Assembly (NCBI GenBank): GCA_023667145.1
Contig: JAMPAQ010000001.1
Location: 1,042,912-1,106,911 of the forward strand
Source: Pseudoflavonifractor sp.
Lineage (GTDB): Bacteria > Bacteroidota > Bacteroidia > Bacteroidales > Muribaculaceae
Reading direction: 5' to 3'
DNA: 64,000 nt
How positions within the stretch are numbered: the first letter of the stretch is position 1; every line of letters begins with the position of its first letter. This document shows positions 35,102-45,003 of the stretch, in pieces. The notes under the pieces are model-generated. The model searched no databases. It saw only the letters and a list, made by a program, of their open reading frames with translations, and was not told where the DNA came from. Position numbers and translations under genes: made by a program.

Positions 35102-37528
35102 TCACTTCTTGAAGATGCGTCGTTTAAGACGCTTTAACCGCGACTTTAATGTCGGGGTCTCATCGTGGCCATAGCCATACCCGTAGTTGCCGTTACCATA
35201 CTTGCCATACTGTCCATAATGACCGTAGCGGCGATAAGCATAGCTGTTGCTCGTTATATCCACAGCGTTAAGTATCACATAGCAGTTGGGCAGACGGCCT
35301 GACGACACCGACTGATGGAGTACCTTGAGGCAGCGCTTGGTCGAATAATTTGCGCGGGTCACATACAGCTGGATATCGCTATGAGGGGCTATAAGGTAGG
35401 TATCTGAAATTATGCCCACGGGTGCCGAGTCGATGACGACCACATCAAACTCCTTGCGCAGACGCTCTACAAACTCGTCCATGCGGCGGCTCATCAGCAA
35501 CTCATTGGGATTGGGAGGCACAGGGCCACCGGGTATGACATAGAGATTGTCGTTGATTCCCGACGGCTTCAAAATCTCGCGCAAATCACTCACCTGGCCC
35601 GAGAGGAATGTCGTAACACCCGCGCGGTTATCCAAGCCAAACGAGTGGGCAAGTTTGGGTCGCCTGATATCAAGACCGACAACAACGGTCTTCTTACCTG
35701 CGACGGCAAAGGTCAGCGCAAGGTTGGCCGCGATGAAAGTCTTACCCTCGCCTGAGAGCGATGATGTCACAAGCAAAACTTTCTTCTGATTGTCAGCGAG
35801 GGCAAACTGTATGTTGTTTCTGACAAGACGGAAAAGCTCAGCTATCGGGGTAGAAGCCTTGTCACCGACAACAAAGGTCTGGTCTTGCGGAGCCTCGCAT
35901 ATCTCACCGAGTATGGGCAGCGAGGTAGCACGCTCCAAGTCTTCCTTATCCTTGAATATCGGGAAAATCATTCGCCGCAAGAACAATATTATCGCCGGCA
36001 ACAAGATGCCGATAATCAGTGCGACAAACATGTAGTTGCGCTTGAACGGTGCCACAAGACCGTTGTCTGACGGATTGTCGATAAATCGCGCCGTTGGGGT
36101 GGCAAGAGTCTTCTGAAGTGCGATTTCCTCACGTTTTTCCAACAAGAAGTTATATATGTTATCCTTGATGCGCTGCTCGCGGAATATGCCGGTAAGCTCA
36201 CGCTCATAGACAGGGATGTTGGACAAGCGGCCACTTATCGCGTTATCCTTACGGCGCAAATCGCCCTGACGGATGCGCACACTGTTGCGTGCATTTTCAA
36301 GACCGCGATATATCTCGCTCTTGGCACGGTTGATGTCGTCTTGCATTGTCTGTATGAGCGGGTTGTTCTCCGTACCCCCCTCAAGCAGGGCCGAACGCTG
36401 CGCCACCTTCTTATTGTAAGCCCCAATCATGGCATTGATAGCATCATTCTCGGTCAACACCGGCAGCGGCGAGTAATCATCCTGCTTGGCAAGGGACTTC
36501 TCCATGTCGTCAATAAGACGGTTTTGCAACTCCAACTCAGCAAGGCGCTCATCGGTTGCGTTCGTCTGATTAAAGTACATCGCAGCCTCTGATGATATAT
36601 CGGTCACGATGCGACGCTCACGGCGATACTGCTCTACCTCCTTTTCCACATCCTGCAACTCTCCGGCCACCAACGCGAGTCGGTCGATTATAAACGCCTC
36701 TGTCTGTATGGCCGAGAGGTTTTTCTCGGCTATGATGTCATGGTTGTAGATGTTGACCAGCGTCTTGATGATGTCAACACCCTCGCGGACAAGAGGGGTC
36801 ACACACGATATGCGCAGAATATTTGACGAGCGGCGCGATGGCTCTATATTTATCTTTGATGCGAGTTCAGCTGCAACCCAATTCGGATTTTGAATCTGAA
36901 TTTTAATTTTGTCATCAAAATTTGTAGCCGTGCGTGACGGTGCAAGGGTAAGCGTACCTTGGCTAAGTTCCACGGAAACAGGGAGCGAATCTGACACAAG
37001 TGTGCGTTTCTCCTCAACTCCTCCATAATGGGTAATAATCTCAAATCCATATTTTTTCCCTGACTTATCGGCCATCACCGTAATGGGAGATGACAGATTC
37101 CAAAGGCTAACGGAGTCAAGAGTTGCGACAACCGGATTCGTGCCATACACAGGCATATCGCGCAAAGGCTTAACTACCGAATAGGAATAAGACAAGCCCA
37201 ACGAATCCACAATCTTGACAAGATTGTTTCTCGACTTCAATATGGCAATCTCAGTCTGGTCGATATTGGCGTTTGAGAAAATCGCACTGTTTCCCAATAT
37301 CGCGGCACTTGACTGGGTGGCCTTGTCCTGACTCAGATATATGGATGCCCCGACAGAATATGTGGGGACAATAGTGGATACATAGTAATAGGCGACACCG
37401 AGACAAATCACGATGCTCAGCACAAACCATTTCCACTGTGCCAGATACTCAAAGATCAGTCCCTGGAGATCAAACGAATTACCGTCTGACTCCATCTCGG
37501 TCTCGTTATTTTCTTTATAATCGGTCAT
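35102..37528 (-). CDS. Polysaccharide copolymerase / tyrosine autokinase (Wzc-like)
   Basis: This 808-residue inner-membrane protein controls polymerisation and export of a surface polysaccharide. Its parts in order are a first membrane span (WKWFVLSIVICLGVAYYYVS), a large periplasmic Wzz-type region with coiled coil (about 240-450), and a second span (MFVALIIGILLPAIILFL). A BY-kinase domain follows, with Walker A SSLSGEGKT (Lys596), A' VVGLDIRRPKLA and B VVIDSAPVG. A C-terminal tyrosine cluster holds nine or more Tyr (SYAYRRYGHYGQYGKYG). Autophosphorylation of this tail normally controls oligomer state. It follows the wza-like gene by 24 bases. No glycosyltransferase genes are adjacent, which is unusual. 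Confidence 0.93.
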   Translation of the reverse strand: MTDYKENNETEMESDGNSFDLQGLIFEYLAQWKWFVLSIVICLGVAYYYVSTIVPTYSVGASIYLSQDKATQSSAAILGNSAIFSNANIDQTEIAILKSRNNLVKIVDSLGLSYSYSVVKPLRDMPVYGTNPVVATLDSVSLWNLSSPITVMADKSGKKYGFEIITHYGGVEEKRTLVSDSLPVSVELSQGTLTLAPSRTATNFDDKIKIQIQNPNWVAAELASKINIEPSRRSSNILRISCVTPLVREGVDIIKTLVNIYNHDIIAEKNLSAIQTEAFIIDRLALVAGELQDVEKEVEQYRRERRIVTDISSEAAMYFNQTNATDERLAELELQNRLIDDMEKSLAKQDDYSPLPVLTENDAINAMIGAYNKKVAQRSALLEGGTENNPLIQTMQDDINRAKSEIYRGLENARNSVRIRQGDLRRKDNAISGRLSNIPVYERELTGIFREQRIKDNIYNFLLEKREEIALQKTLATPTARFIDNPSDNGLVAPFKRNYMFVALIIGILLPAIILFLRRMIFPIFKDKEDLERATSLPILGEICEAPQDQTFVVGDKASTPIAELFRLVRNNIQFALADNQKKVLLVTSSLSGEGKTFIAANLALTFAVAGKKTVVVGLDIRRPKLAHSFGLDNRAGVTTFLSGQVSDLREILKPSGINDNLYVIPGGPVPPNPNELLMSRRMDEFVERLRKEFDVVVIDSAPVGIISDTYLIAPHSDIQLYVTRANYSTKRCLKVLHQSVSSGRLPNCYVILNAVDITSNSYAYRRYGHYGQYGKYGNGNYGYGYGHDETPTLKSRLKRLKRRIFKK

Positions 37529-37552
37529 TTCCTCGTGTATTAATGACTGTTT

Positions 37553-38389
37553 TTACTTACTTACCTTTGTCAAGGTTATGATGGTCATGGCCAAACCAAT
37601 TATTGAGGAGATGCCTCCTATGACGGTAAGTGTGGCACCAAACGCCGCGTTCATTGACCATGCGCCCTCGGCCATCGACCTATTAGGCTCGACATATATG
37701 ATGTCATTCTGCTGTAGGTTGAAATAGGGGGACAGCAGAATATTCTTGTCATGGATATTCAAGCGTGCTATCTCGCGACGACCGTCGGCAAATGTGCGTA
37801 TGAGCATTATGTTCTCACGCTTACCCTTGATATTCAGGTCACCGGCCTTGGCAACCGCCTCAAGTATGTTCATGCGCTCATTGTCAGAAGTTATGACACC
37901 ATTGCTACCGACAGCGCCAAGCATCGTGACCCTGAAATTCATGAAGCGGATCTCAACCGTCGGCTCATCGCGCAGATATTTGGGACACACCGACTTTTTA
38001 ATCAGCTCCTCAATCTGAGACTTATTCATTCCACCGACATGGAGAGTCCCGACTATAGGGAATTCAATATCACCATTGGTGTCAACAAGATAATATTGGG
38101 TAGAATTATTCCCATTATTAAACGACGTTGCATTACTCTCTACCTTCCCCTCCATATTGACATATCTATTCTTATTAAACGGCAGAACCGTTGTCATATT
38201 GGTGGCGGAAAGCTCTATATTAATCAGGTCGCCCGGCATTGCCACAGGCTCCGGAATGGGATTTATGCGTGCGAGCACCTCTGCCGGGATTGTCTCAGCA
38301 TCGACCATGTATGGGACTTTCTTTGGGGACGAGCAACTTGTGATGAAAAGCGCGGCACCAAGGAATGTGATAAAAAAGGCGTGTTTCAT
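37553..38389 (-). CDS. Polysaccharide export lipoprotein (Wza-like)
   Basis: This 278-residue outer-membrane lipoprotein (signal ending FITSC, Cys19) has the polysaccharide export (PES) domain: MPGDLINIELSA near residue 55 and YYLVDTNGDIEFPIVGTLHVGGMNKSQIEELIKK. An SLBB-like part follows (FRVTMLGAVGSNGVI...MNILEAVAKAGDLNIKGKRENIMLIR). The C-terminus is a membrane helix (ATLTVIGGISSIIGLAMTIITL), as in many Bacteroidetes homologues. It forms the outer part of the channel that works with the Wzc-like partner 24 bases downstream. Confidence 0.93.
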   Translation of the reverse strand: MKHAFFITFLGAALFITSCSSPKKVPYMVDAETIPAEVLARINPIPEPVAMPGDLINIELSATNMTTVLPFNKNRYVNMEGKVESNATSFNNGNNSTQYYLVDTNGDIEFPIVGTLHVGGMNKSQIEELIKKSVCPKYLRDEPTVEIRFMNFRVTMLGAVGSNGVITSDNERMNILEAVAKAGDLNIKGKRENIMLIRTFADGRREIARLNIHDKNILLSPYFNLQQNDIIYVEPNRSMAEGAWSMNAAFGATLTVIGGISSIIGLAMTIITLTKVSK

Positions 38390-38419
38390 TTTGTTTGTCT
38401 ACATGTAATTAACAGCTTG

Positions 38420-38427
38420 CAAAGTTA
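38420..38427 (-). promoter_or_regulatory. -7 box of the wza-wzc operon
   Basis: On the minus strand TAACTTTG (38420-38427) lies 30 bases before the wza-like start, with TTGG about 20 bases further upstream (complement of 38448-38451). Confidence 0.6.
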
Positions 38428-38608
38428 AACATTTTTATATTACAATTCCAACTTTTACCGTGCCATATTTTTGGCCAAAAATCAATATCTGCTATTTTTA
38501 GACGGGAACGCGACCAGCGCCAATTATCCATGGCCAACCAGGATAACAAGGTATCGCACAACAATTGTGACGCTTCGGACGTATTATGTATAAAAAACCG
38601 CTTACGAT

Positions 38609-39196
38609 ATGGCATCATTACCCGAACGGCACCCCTGGGCGCCATACATTCCAGAACATGCACGTGTGTGGATACTCGGCACATTCCCGCCCAAGCCAAA
38701 CAGGTGGTCGATGAATTTCTATTACCCCAACCGCATAAACGACTTCTGGCGCATCATCGGCCTGATTTTCAAAGGCGACAAGGATGCCCTTTATGACCCT
38801 GAGGCCAAGACATTCAGGCTCGATGAAATCAAGAAGATACTAAACCGCTATGGCATAGCGCTCGGCGACTCGGCGAGGGCCGTGAACCGGCTGAAAGACA
38901 ACGCGTCTGACAAATTTCTTGAGATTGTCGAGCCGGTACCGTTATATGATGTGCTCACCATGATGCCCGAATGTCACGACCTCGCATCGACCGGCGAGAA
39001 AGCCGCCGCAGTAATAGCGGAGATAACGGGGACATCAATTCCCAAAATCGGCGAATACGCCAGTGTGACAAGGGATGACGGCTCACAGCTTAGGATATGG
39101 CGGATGCCATCAACATCACGGGCATATCCGTTGCCATTGCCTCAAAAGGCCGCATACTATGAGAAGCTATTCCGGGCGACAGGCATATTAAAATGA
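38609..39196 (+). CDS. Uracil-DNA glycosylase superfamily protein
   Basis: This 195-residue protein opens with HPWAPYIPEHARVWILGTFPPKPNRWSMNFYYPNRINDFWRIIG. This matches the Bacteroidetes branch of the uracil-DNA glycosylase superfamily, where the first motif (LGTFPP/GxxPG) forms the base-binding pocket. A C-terminal WRMPSTSRAYPLPLPQKAAYYEKL corresponds to the late motif that inserts into the minor groove. It would remove uracil or a related damaged base, but the exact substrate is not clear. The gene stands alone between the export pair and dedA; no strong promoter motif was found. Confidence 0.72.
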   Translation: MASLPERHPWAPYIPEHARVWILGTFPPKPNRWSMNFYYPNRINDFWRIIGLIFKGDKDALYDPEAKTFRLDEIKKILNRYGIALGDSARAVNRLKDNASDKFLEIVEPVPLYDVLTMMPECHDLASTGEKAAAVIAEITGTSIPKIGEYASVTRDDGSQLRIWRMPSTSRAYPLPLPQKAAYYEKLFRATGILK

Positions 39197-39246
39197 CATT
39201 TCAGCACTACATGTACGCCATATTTTGATTTCACTGATTTTTCACA

Positions 39247-39277
39247 TTGCATATTTGTAGATATTGAGCTACCTTTG
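39247..39277 (+). promoter_or_regulatory. Promoter of dedA-rpe-ftsK-lolA-trxB
   Basis: TTGC at 39247-39250, a 19-base spacer and TACCTTTG at 39270-39277 fit the consensus. The dedA start is 48 bases downstream. Confidence 0.72.
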
Positions 39278-39325
39278 TACATCTATTAAATTATCAATGA
39301 CGTTAAACCATATACAGACTTCAAT

Positions 39326-40012
39326 ATGCTCGACATGATTCCCTTGGCAATCTTCGATGCCTCCACGTTTTTCCAGTGGTTTGTCGATAATGCCAACTAT
39401 CTTTTTGTCTTCACGTTCATGGTGATAGAGAGTTCGTTCATCCCCTTCCCGTCAGAGGTAGTGGTACCACCGGCGGCCTATCTGGCCTGTACAAAGGGGG
39501 ATATGAACATATTTCTCGTCGTCCTCGTCGCCACCGCCGGCGCGATAGTCGGGGCGCTCATCAATTACTACATAGCCCTCTGGATCGGACGGCCGATAGT
39601 GTACAAGTTTGCCAACAGCCGCATCGGACATGCCTGTCTCATCGACCAAGCAAAGGTTGAGAAAGCCGAGAAATATTTTGATGACCACGGAGCCGTGTCC
39701 ACCTTTATCGGGCGTCTCATCCCCGCAGTCAGACAGCTCATCTCAATACCGGCGGGACTTGCCAAGATGAATGTAGGCGTATTCGTATTATTTACAGGAC
39801 TTGGAGCGCTGGTATGGAACGGCATCCTCGGCGCACTCGGCTACTGGCTCGGAAAGACGGTCCCGCTCTCACAGTTGTTTGCAAAGGTTGAGGAATATAA
39901 CGACTACCTCACCTACTTCGGACTCGCCATCGGCGCATTTTGCATCGGATTCATCCTTTGGAACGCATTCAAGCCACGCGAGGACAAGGCAACTCCAACA
40001 GATGCCATCTGA
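39326..40012 (+). CDS. DedA family membrane protein
   Basis: This 228-residue protein matches the DedA/SNARE-associated family (PF09335). It has ESSFIPFPSEVVVPPAAYLA early, the re-entrant loop LINYYIALWIGRPIVYKFANS, and FIGRLIPAVRQLISIPAGLAKMN, the diagnostic F-x-R-x-x-P-x-x-R-x-x-x-x-x-x-A-G block. Family members are lipid scramblases or flippases, including undecaprenyl-phosphate and phosphatidylethanolamine transporters, and are needed for envelope integrity. It leads a five-gene run; rpe starts 21 bases later. Confidence 0.92.
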   Translation: MLDMIPLAIFDASTFFQWFVDNANYLFVFTFMVIESSFIPFPSEVVVPPAAYLACTKGDMNIFLVVLVATAGAIVGALINYYIALWIGRPIVYKFANSRIGHACLIDQAKVEKAEKYFDDHGAVSTFIGRLIPAVRQLISIPAGLAKMNVGVFVLFTGLGALVWNGILGALGYWLGKTVPLSQLFAKVEEYNDYLTYFGLAIGAFCIGFILWNAFKPREDKATPTDAI

Positions 40013-40033
40013 CAACATTAAACCAACCACATT

Positions 40034-40678
40034 ATGCAGATTTCCCCATCGTTATTGTCAGCCGACTTTGCCAATCTGGCACGCGACATCGACATGATAA
40101 ACCACTCCGAGGCATCCATGCTCCATCTCGACGTGATGGACGGTGTCTTCGTGCCAAACATATCGTTTGGATTCCCGGTGATGAAAGCCGTGCAGAAGTA
40201 TTGCACCAAGCCACTCGACGTACATCTCATGATTGTAGAGCCTCAGAAGTACGTATCGCAGGTACGTGACTGCGGGGCAGCGATAATGAATGTCCACTAC
40301 GAGGTATGCCCTCACCTCGACCGCGTCGTGCAGCAAATCAAGCAAGCCGGCATGAAAGCCGCCGTGACACTCAATCCCGCGACACCAGTGGAAATGCTTG
40401 AGGATATAATCAATGAACTTGACATGGTGTTGCTCATGTCGGTAAATCCAGGATTTGGAGGGCAAAAGTTTATCAACAATACCTTGCGGAAAGTGACACG
40501 AATGAGAGAACTCATCGCTGCGACGGGGGCTGAGGCAATGATAGAGGTCGATGGTGGGGTCAACTTGGAGACAGGGAGCGCCCTCGCCCATGCCGGGGCT
40601 GACATCCTCGTCGCCGGCAACTACGTGTTCTCATCGTCTGACCCTATTAAGACCATACATGAGTTGGCAGCGCTCTAA
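40034..40678 (+). CDS. rpe: Ribulose-phosphate 3-epimerase
   Basis: This 214-residue TIM-barrel enzyme interconverts ribulose 5-phosphate and xylulose 5-phosphate in the pentose phosphate pathway. Signature blocks are SPSLLSADFANL, LHLDVMDGVFVPNISFG (metal-binding His and Asp), PLDVHLMIVEP, LMSVNPGFGGQKFI and EVDGGVNLETG. The length is normal. It sits between dedA and ftsK in a run whose members are otherwise unrelated in function. Confidence 0.97.
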   Translation: MQISPSLLSADFANLARDIDMINHSEASMLHLDVMDGVFVPNISFGFPVMKAVQKYCTKPLDVHLMIVEPQKYVSQVRDCGAAIMNVHYEVCPHLDRVVQQIKQAGMKAAVTLNPATPVEMLEDIINELDMVLLMSVNPGFGGQKFINNTLRKVTRMRELIAATGAEAMIEVDGGVNLETGSALAHAGADILVAGNYVFSSSDPIKTIHELAAL

Positions 40679-40714
40679 GACATCGCCGAAAGACAAAGCA
40701 TAAGGACACCACAC

Positions 40715-43360
40715 ATGATCAGATCCACCATACATACCGACAACTTCGATCCTGACAGCATAAACTACTATGACAACCGTAGGGCTGACAGGGACAATCT
40801 TACTGACATCGACGACCCCACGGACAACAGGACGCGTGAGAAGAAACGCCGTACTGACCCCAAGCGGACAAAAAAAGCGAAGAAAGAGCCGGCGATAAAA
40901 CGGTTCCTGACCGATAAGCGACTCAAGATATTTCTCGGCATCATTCTTCTGCTCGTAGGCGTTTACCTGCTCATATCGTCAATTTCATTCCTGTCATCCG
41001 GGGCCGATGACCAAAGCCGGGTACTCAACAACACCATTGAGCAAATGGCCCTGTCAACCACCCCTGTCAACAATGCCGGGGGACCACTGGGAGCCTTTCT
41101 ATCTCAGCAGATTGTCACCGAGGCAATCGGCATTGGTGCTTTTGTCCTTATATTTTATGTGATCGCCCTTGGCCTGTCGCTTGTCGGACTCAGGCACTAC
41201 CGCTTCTGGGCGCTCACGTTCAAGAGCCTCATATTGACAGTGACACTTTCCACGGTCATCGGACTTGTGACGTTCCAGCTGTCAGGCCCGATGTACTGGG
41301 GTGGATACTACGGTTATTATATAAACGACTACCTGCTGTCACACACGGGAGTATGGGGAGCCTTGGCTGTAAGCATAGCGCTGACATCACTCGTCATATT
41401 GATATTTTTCAATGAGCTGTCACGCGCATACATCGCATCACGCCGTAAAGTAAAGGCCCAGCGCGAGAGGATACGCCGTCTCAAGGAGGCCAAGGAGGAG
41501 GAACAGCGCATTGTCGAGCAATCCATGCGCGAGACGGCCATTGACGCCGAGAAACAGCCGGAGGAATCAGAACAGGCCACCACCGCCACAAACGACAGTC
41601 ACGAGAACGTCGACTTTGATCCCGCTGATCTCACCGACATTGACGACAGCACCGACAGCGATACTCTTATTGACACCGTCATGACGACTGACGACACGTC
41701 GCGACATCACCAACAGCCCTTAGTGGTAAGTTCGGAAGAATCCGCCAGCAAGGCAATTGTCATCAGGGACACGATTCGCGTTAATGATGCCGATGAGCCG
41801 GCTGAACCGACAATGGTAGTGAACACCACCGTGATAGAGGAGGCCAGCGAGATTGCATCTGACACCTACGACCCGACAGCCGAATTGTCGAGATACCGCT
41901 TCCCCTCAATCGACCTGCTCAACGAGGTGGCCGTAAAGGAGACAAGCGTTGACCTACAGGAACAGGAAGAGAACAAGGAACGCATCACCAAGACCCTCGC
42001 CGACTACGAGATACCGATCTCACACATAGAGGCGACCGTAGGGCCTACAGTCACCCTCTACGAGATAATCCCTGCCGAGGGAGTCCGTATCGCCAAGATA
42101 AAACGGCTTGAGGACGACATCGCGTTGAGCCTCGCGGCCAAGGGCATACGCATCATCGCCCCCATCCCGGGCAAAGGCACTATCGGTATCGAGGTGCCAA
42201 ACAAAGACCCGCAGACAGTCTCGATACGCTCGGTCATCGGGTCCCGTAAGTTTCAGGAATGTAAGATGGACCTCCCCATGGCTATGGGTGCTACCATATC
42301 AAATGAGGTGTTCATAGCCGACCTTGCCAAGATGCCCCACCTGCTCGTCGCCGGTGCCACCGGTCAAGGTAAATCGGTCGGACTAAATACCATCATAGCC
42401 TCATTGCTCTACAAGAAACACCCCGCCGAGTTGAAGTTTGTACTTGTCGACCCAAAGATGGTGGAGTTCAGCCTGTACCGTAAACTTGAACGCCACTATC
42501 TTGCCAAGCTGCCCGACGAGGAGGATGCCATCATCACCGAGCCGTCCAAGGTCGTCGCGACCCTCAATTCACTCTGCATCGAGATGGACAACCGTTACAG
42601 TCTGTTGCGCGATGCCGATGTACGCTCCACCAAGGAATACAACGCAAAGTTTGTCTCCCGACGTCTCAATCCCGAGAAAGGACACCGCTATCTGCCTTAC
42701 ATCGTCGTGATAGTCGATGAGTTTGCCGACCTCATCATGACAGCCGGCAAAGAGATTGAGACCCCGATAGCCCGTATAGCCCAGAAAGCCCGCGCCGTGG
42801 GGATGCACATGATCATCGCCACACAACGACCATCGACCAATGTCATAACAGGTGTCATCAAAGCCAACTTCCCGGGCCGCATCGCGTTCCGCGTGTCACA
42901 GATGGTCGATTCAAAGACAATCCTCGACCGTACGGGAGCCAACCAGCTCATAGGCCGAGGCGACATGCTGTTCAGCAACAATGGCGAGATGGAGCGCGTG
43001 CAGTGCGCGTTTATCGACACTCCCGAGGTCGTGGCTATCTGTGACTGCATCGACGAGCAGATAGGATATGACCATGCCTACCTGCTACCCGACTACGTCC
43101 CCGACTCCGACGGTGGCGGTTCCATGAGCAACGTGGCCGACCGTGACCCGCTGTTTGAGGAGGCCGCACGGTTTATCATATCATCCAACACGGCTTCAAC
43201 GTCATCGCTTCAGCGCCGATATTCCATCGGCTACAACCGGGCGGGCAAAATCATGGACCAAATGGAGGCTGCCGGCATCGTAGGCCCTGCCCAGGGAGGC
43301 AAGCCGCGTCAGGTACTCCTTGACTCACTGCAACTTGAACGGCTTCTTGAGACATTCTGA
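40715..43360 (+). CDS. ftsK: DNA translocase FtsK/SpoIIIE
   Basis: This 881-residue protein pumps chromosome termini across the closing septum and activates XerCD at dif. It has four membrane spans (about 70-250), a charged linker rich in Asp/Glu/Thr (about 250-400), and the alpha-beta motor. Walker A is GATGQGKS at residues 547-554 and Walker B is YIVVIVDEFADLIM. The C-terminal winged-helix gamma domain (SSLQRRYSIGYNRAGKIMDQMEAAGIVG) reads the KOPS-type polarity sequences. Lengths of 750-900 are usual in Bacteroidetes. It is the third gene of the dedA run. Confidence 0.96.
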   Translation: MIRSTIHTDNFDPDSINYYDNRRADRDNLTDIDDPTDNRTREKKRRTDPKRTKKAKKEPAIKRFLTDKRLKIFLGIILLLVGVYLLISSISFLSSGADDQSRVLNNTIEQMALSTTPVNNAGGPLGAFLSQQIVTEAIGIGAFVLIFYVIALGLSLVGLRHYRFWALTFKSLILTVTLSTVIGLVTFQLSGPMYWGGYYGYYINDYLLSHTGVWGALAVSIALTSLVILIFFNELSRAYIASRRKVKAQRERIRRLKEAKEEEQRIVEQSMRETAIDAEKQPEESEQATTATNDSHENVDFDPADLTDIDDSTDSDTLIDTVMTTDDTSRHHQQPLVVSSEESASKAIVIRDTIRVNDADEPAEPTMVVNTTVIEEASEIASDTYDPTAELSRYRFPSIDLLNEVAVKETSVDLQEQEENKERITKTLADYEIPISHIEATVGPTVTLYEIIPAEGVRIAKIKRLEDDIALSLAAKGIRIIAPIPGKGTIGIEVPNKDPQTVSIRSVIGSRKFQECKMDLPMAMGATISNEVFIADLAKMPHLLVAGATGQGKSVGLNTIIASLLYKKHPAELKFVLVDPKMVEFSLYRKLERHYLAKLPDEEDAIITEPSKVVATLNSLCIEMDNRYSLLRDADVRSTKEYNAKFVSRRLNPEKGHRYLPYIVVIVDEFADLIMTAGKEIETPIARIAQKARAVGMHMIIATQRPSTNVITGVIKANFPGRIAFRVSQMVDSKTILDRTGANQLIGRGDMLFSNNGEMERVQCAFIDTPEVVAICDCIDEQIGYDHAYLLPDYVPDSDGGGSMSNVADRDPLFEEAARFIISSNTASTSSLQRRYSIGYNRAGKIMDQMEAAGIVGPAQGGKPRQVLLDSLQLERLLETF

Positions 43361-43404
43361 CAAATCAATCAAGAACAATATCGGCACTGCAATGTTTATC
43401 AACT

Positions 43405-44013
43405 ATGATTAAACGTACCCTACTATCACTGCTGCTCTCGGTTGTGGCCGTCACTGTCCTGGCCACCACCGCTGACGATGTACTCAAGTCAGCAGCCGAC
43501 AAATACCAACGGTTGAAGACCATCTCGGCCTCATACTCCATAACCTCGGGCAACGAGACTGCCGCCGGCACCATTGTGACGAGCGGAGACAAGTTTCACA
43601 TCACCTCGCCACAACTGACGACATGGTATGACGGACGTACCCAATGGACCTACAGCCCATCGTCGGGCGAGGTCAACATCACCGAGCCGACAGCCGAGGA
43701 GCTGCAACAAGTCAACCCGTTTGCCATCATCAGCGCGTTCCGCAAGACCTACCTTGGGACAATGCTCAGGTCGGCGGCGGGGACCCACAAGATACAATTG
43801 CTGCCGGTGGACAAGAGGGCATCAATCCGCAAGGCTGTCATCACGTTTGACTCAAAGAGCCTCTACCCTACCCTCATACAGCTCACCACCGACAATAACA
43901 CTACGGCTACAATAAAGGTGTCGGGTGTCGTGGCAGGTAAAAAATACCCGGCATCGACATTCGTATTTGACAAGAAAAAATATCCGAGGGCAGAGATTAT
44001 CGACCTGCGATGA
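43405..44013 (+). CDS. LolA-like outer-membrane lipoprotein carrier
   Basis: This 202-residue periplasmic protein has a signal peptide (about 1-21) followed by a LolA-type fold: ADDVLKSAADKYQRLKTISASYSI, the strand GDKFHITSPQLTTWYDGRTQWTYSPSSGEVNITEP and a later strand pair. LolA carries outer-membrane lipoproteins across the periplasm. In Bacteroidetes this gene usually follows ftsK, as here (44 bases). The E. coli name is not transferred because the family is divergent. Confidence 0.82.
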   Translation: MIKRTLLSLLLSVVAVTVLATTADDVLKSAADKYQRLKTISASYSITSGNETAAGTIVTSGDKFHITSPQLTTWYDGRTQWTYSPSSGEVNITEPTAEELQQVNPFAIISAFRKTYLGTMLRSAAGTHKIQLLPVDKRASIRKAVITFDSKSLYPTLIQLTTDNNTTATIKVSGVVAGKKYPASTFVFDKKKYPRAEIIDLR

Positions 44014-44053
44014 CCATGCTCTCACGATAATAAACAATTAAATCTTAGATACA

Positions 44054-44995
44054 ATGGCCACTAACAAAACACGATGTCTGATTATCGGTTCGGGTCCGGC
44101 CGGCTATACGGCAGCCATATATGCCGCGAGAGCCAACAACAGCCCCATACTATATGAGGGAATGCAACCTGGCGGACAACTCACCACGACAACCGAAGTC
44201 GAGAACTTTCCCGGCTATCCCGAGGGTGTGGATGGCAACCAGATGATGGACGACATGAAGCGTCAGGCGGCACGTTACGGTGCCGACATACGTTACGGCA
44301 CGGTCACCGCCGTGGATTTCACGAAACATCCCCTTGAGGCAACAATCGACGACGGAACGGTCATCGAGGCTGACACGGTGATAGTGGCGACGGGTGCCTC
44401 AGCCAAATACCTCGGCATCCCCGACGAACAGAAATATAACGGGCTCGGGGTTTCGGCCTGTGCGACTTGCGACGGATTTTTCTATCGCGGGAAGACTGTC
44501 GCTGTCGTTGGCGGCGGCGACACAGCCTGTGAGGAGGCCGACTATCTCAGTAACCTCGCGTCAAAGGTCTACATGATTGTGCGCAAGGACTACCTGAGGG
44601 CATCCCACACGATGCGCCGCCGCATAGAGGAGAATCCCAAGATCGAGGTATTGTTCAACACCACGACAAAGGGCCTTTTTGGGAAAGACGCGCTTGAGGG
44701 CGCCAACCTCATACAATTTGCAGGGACCCCCGACGAAAAGGAAATCCAGATAAACATCGACGGCTTTTTCCTTGCCATAGGCCACAAGCCCAACACCGAA
44801 CTGTTCCAGGGAGGCATACTTGAGCTTGACAAGGATGGATATATCGTGACCCATGGCAAGTCGACCGCGACAAGCCGTCCCGGAGTCTTTGCCGCCGGTG
44901 ATGTGGCCGACCCACACTATCAGCAGGCGATCACGGCAGCAGCCTCAGGATGCCGTGCGGCCATAGATGCCGAGCATTACATCTTGTCAAGATAG
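44054..44995 (+). CDS. trxB: Thioredoxin-disulfide reductase
   Basis: This 313-residue flavoenzyme passes electrons from NADPH to thioredoxin. The FAD motif GSGPAGYTAAIYAAR is near residues 12-26, the redox pair is C136-A-T-C139 in SACATCDGFF, and the NADPH motif VGGGDTACEEA follows. The C-terminal FAD-contact block GVFAAGDVADPHYQQAITAAASGCRAA is also present. It is the last gene of the dedA run and ends 8 bases from a convergent acetyltransferase gene, with no hairpin between them. Confidence 0.97.
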   Translation: MATNKTRCLIIGSGPAGYTAAIYAARANNSPILYEGMQPGGQLTTTTEVENFPGYPEGVDGNQMMDDMKRQAARYGADIRYGTVTAVDFTKHPLEATIDDGTVIEADTVIVATGASAKYLGIPDEQKYNGLGVSACATCDGFFYRGKTVAVVGGGDTACEEADYLSNLASKVYMIVRKDYLRASHTMRRRIEENPKIEVLFNTTTKGLFGKDALEGANLIQFAGTPDEKEIQINIDGFFLAIGHKPNTELFQGGILELDKDGYIVTHGKSTATSRPGVFAAGDVADPHYQQAITAAASGCRAAIDAEHYILSR

Positions 44996-45003
44996 GCACG
45001 CGT

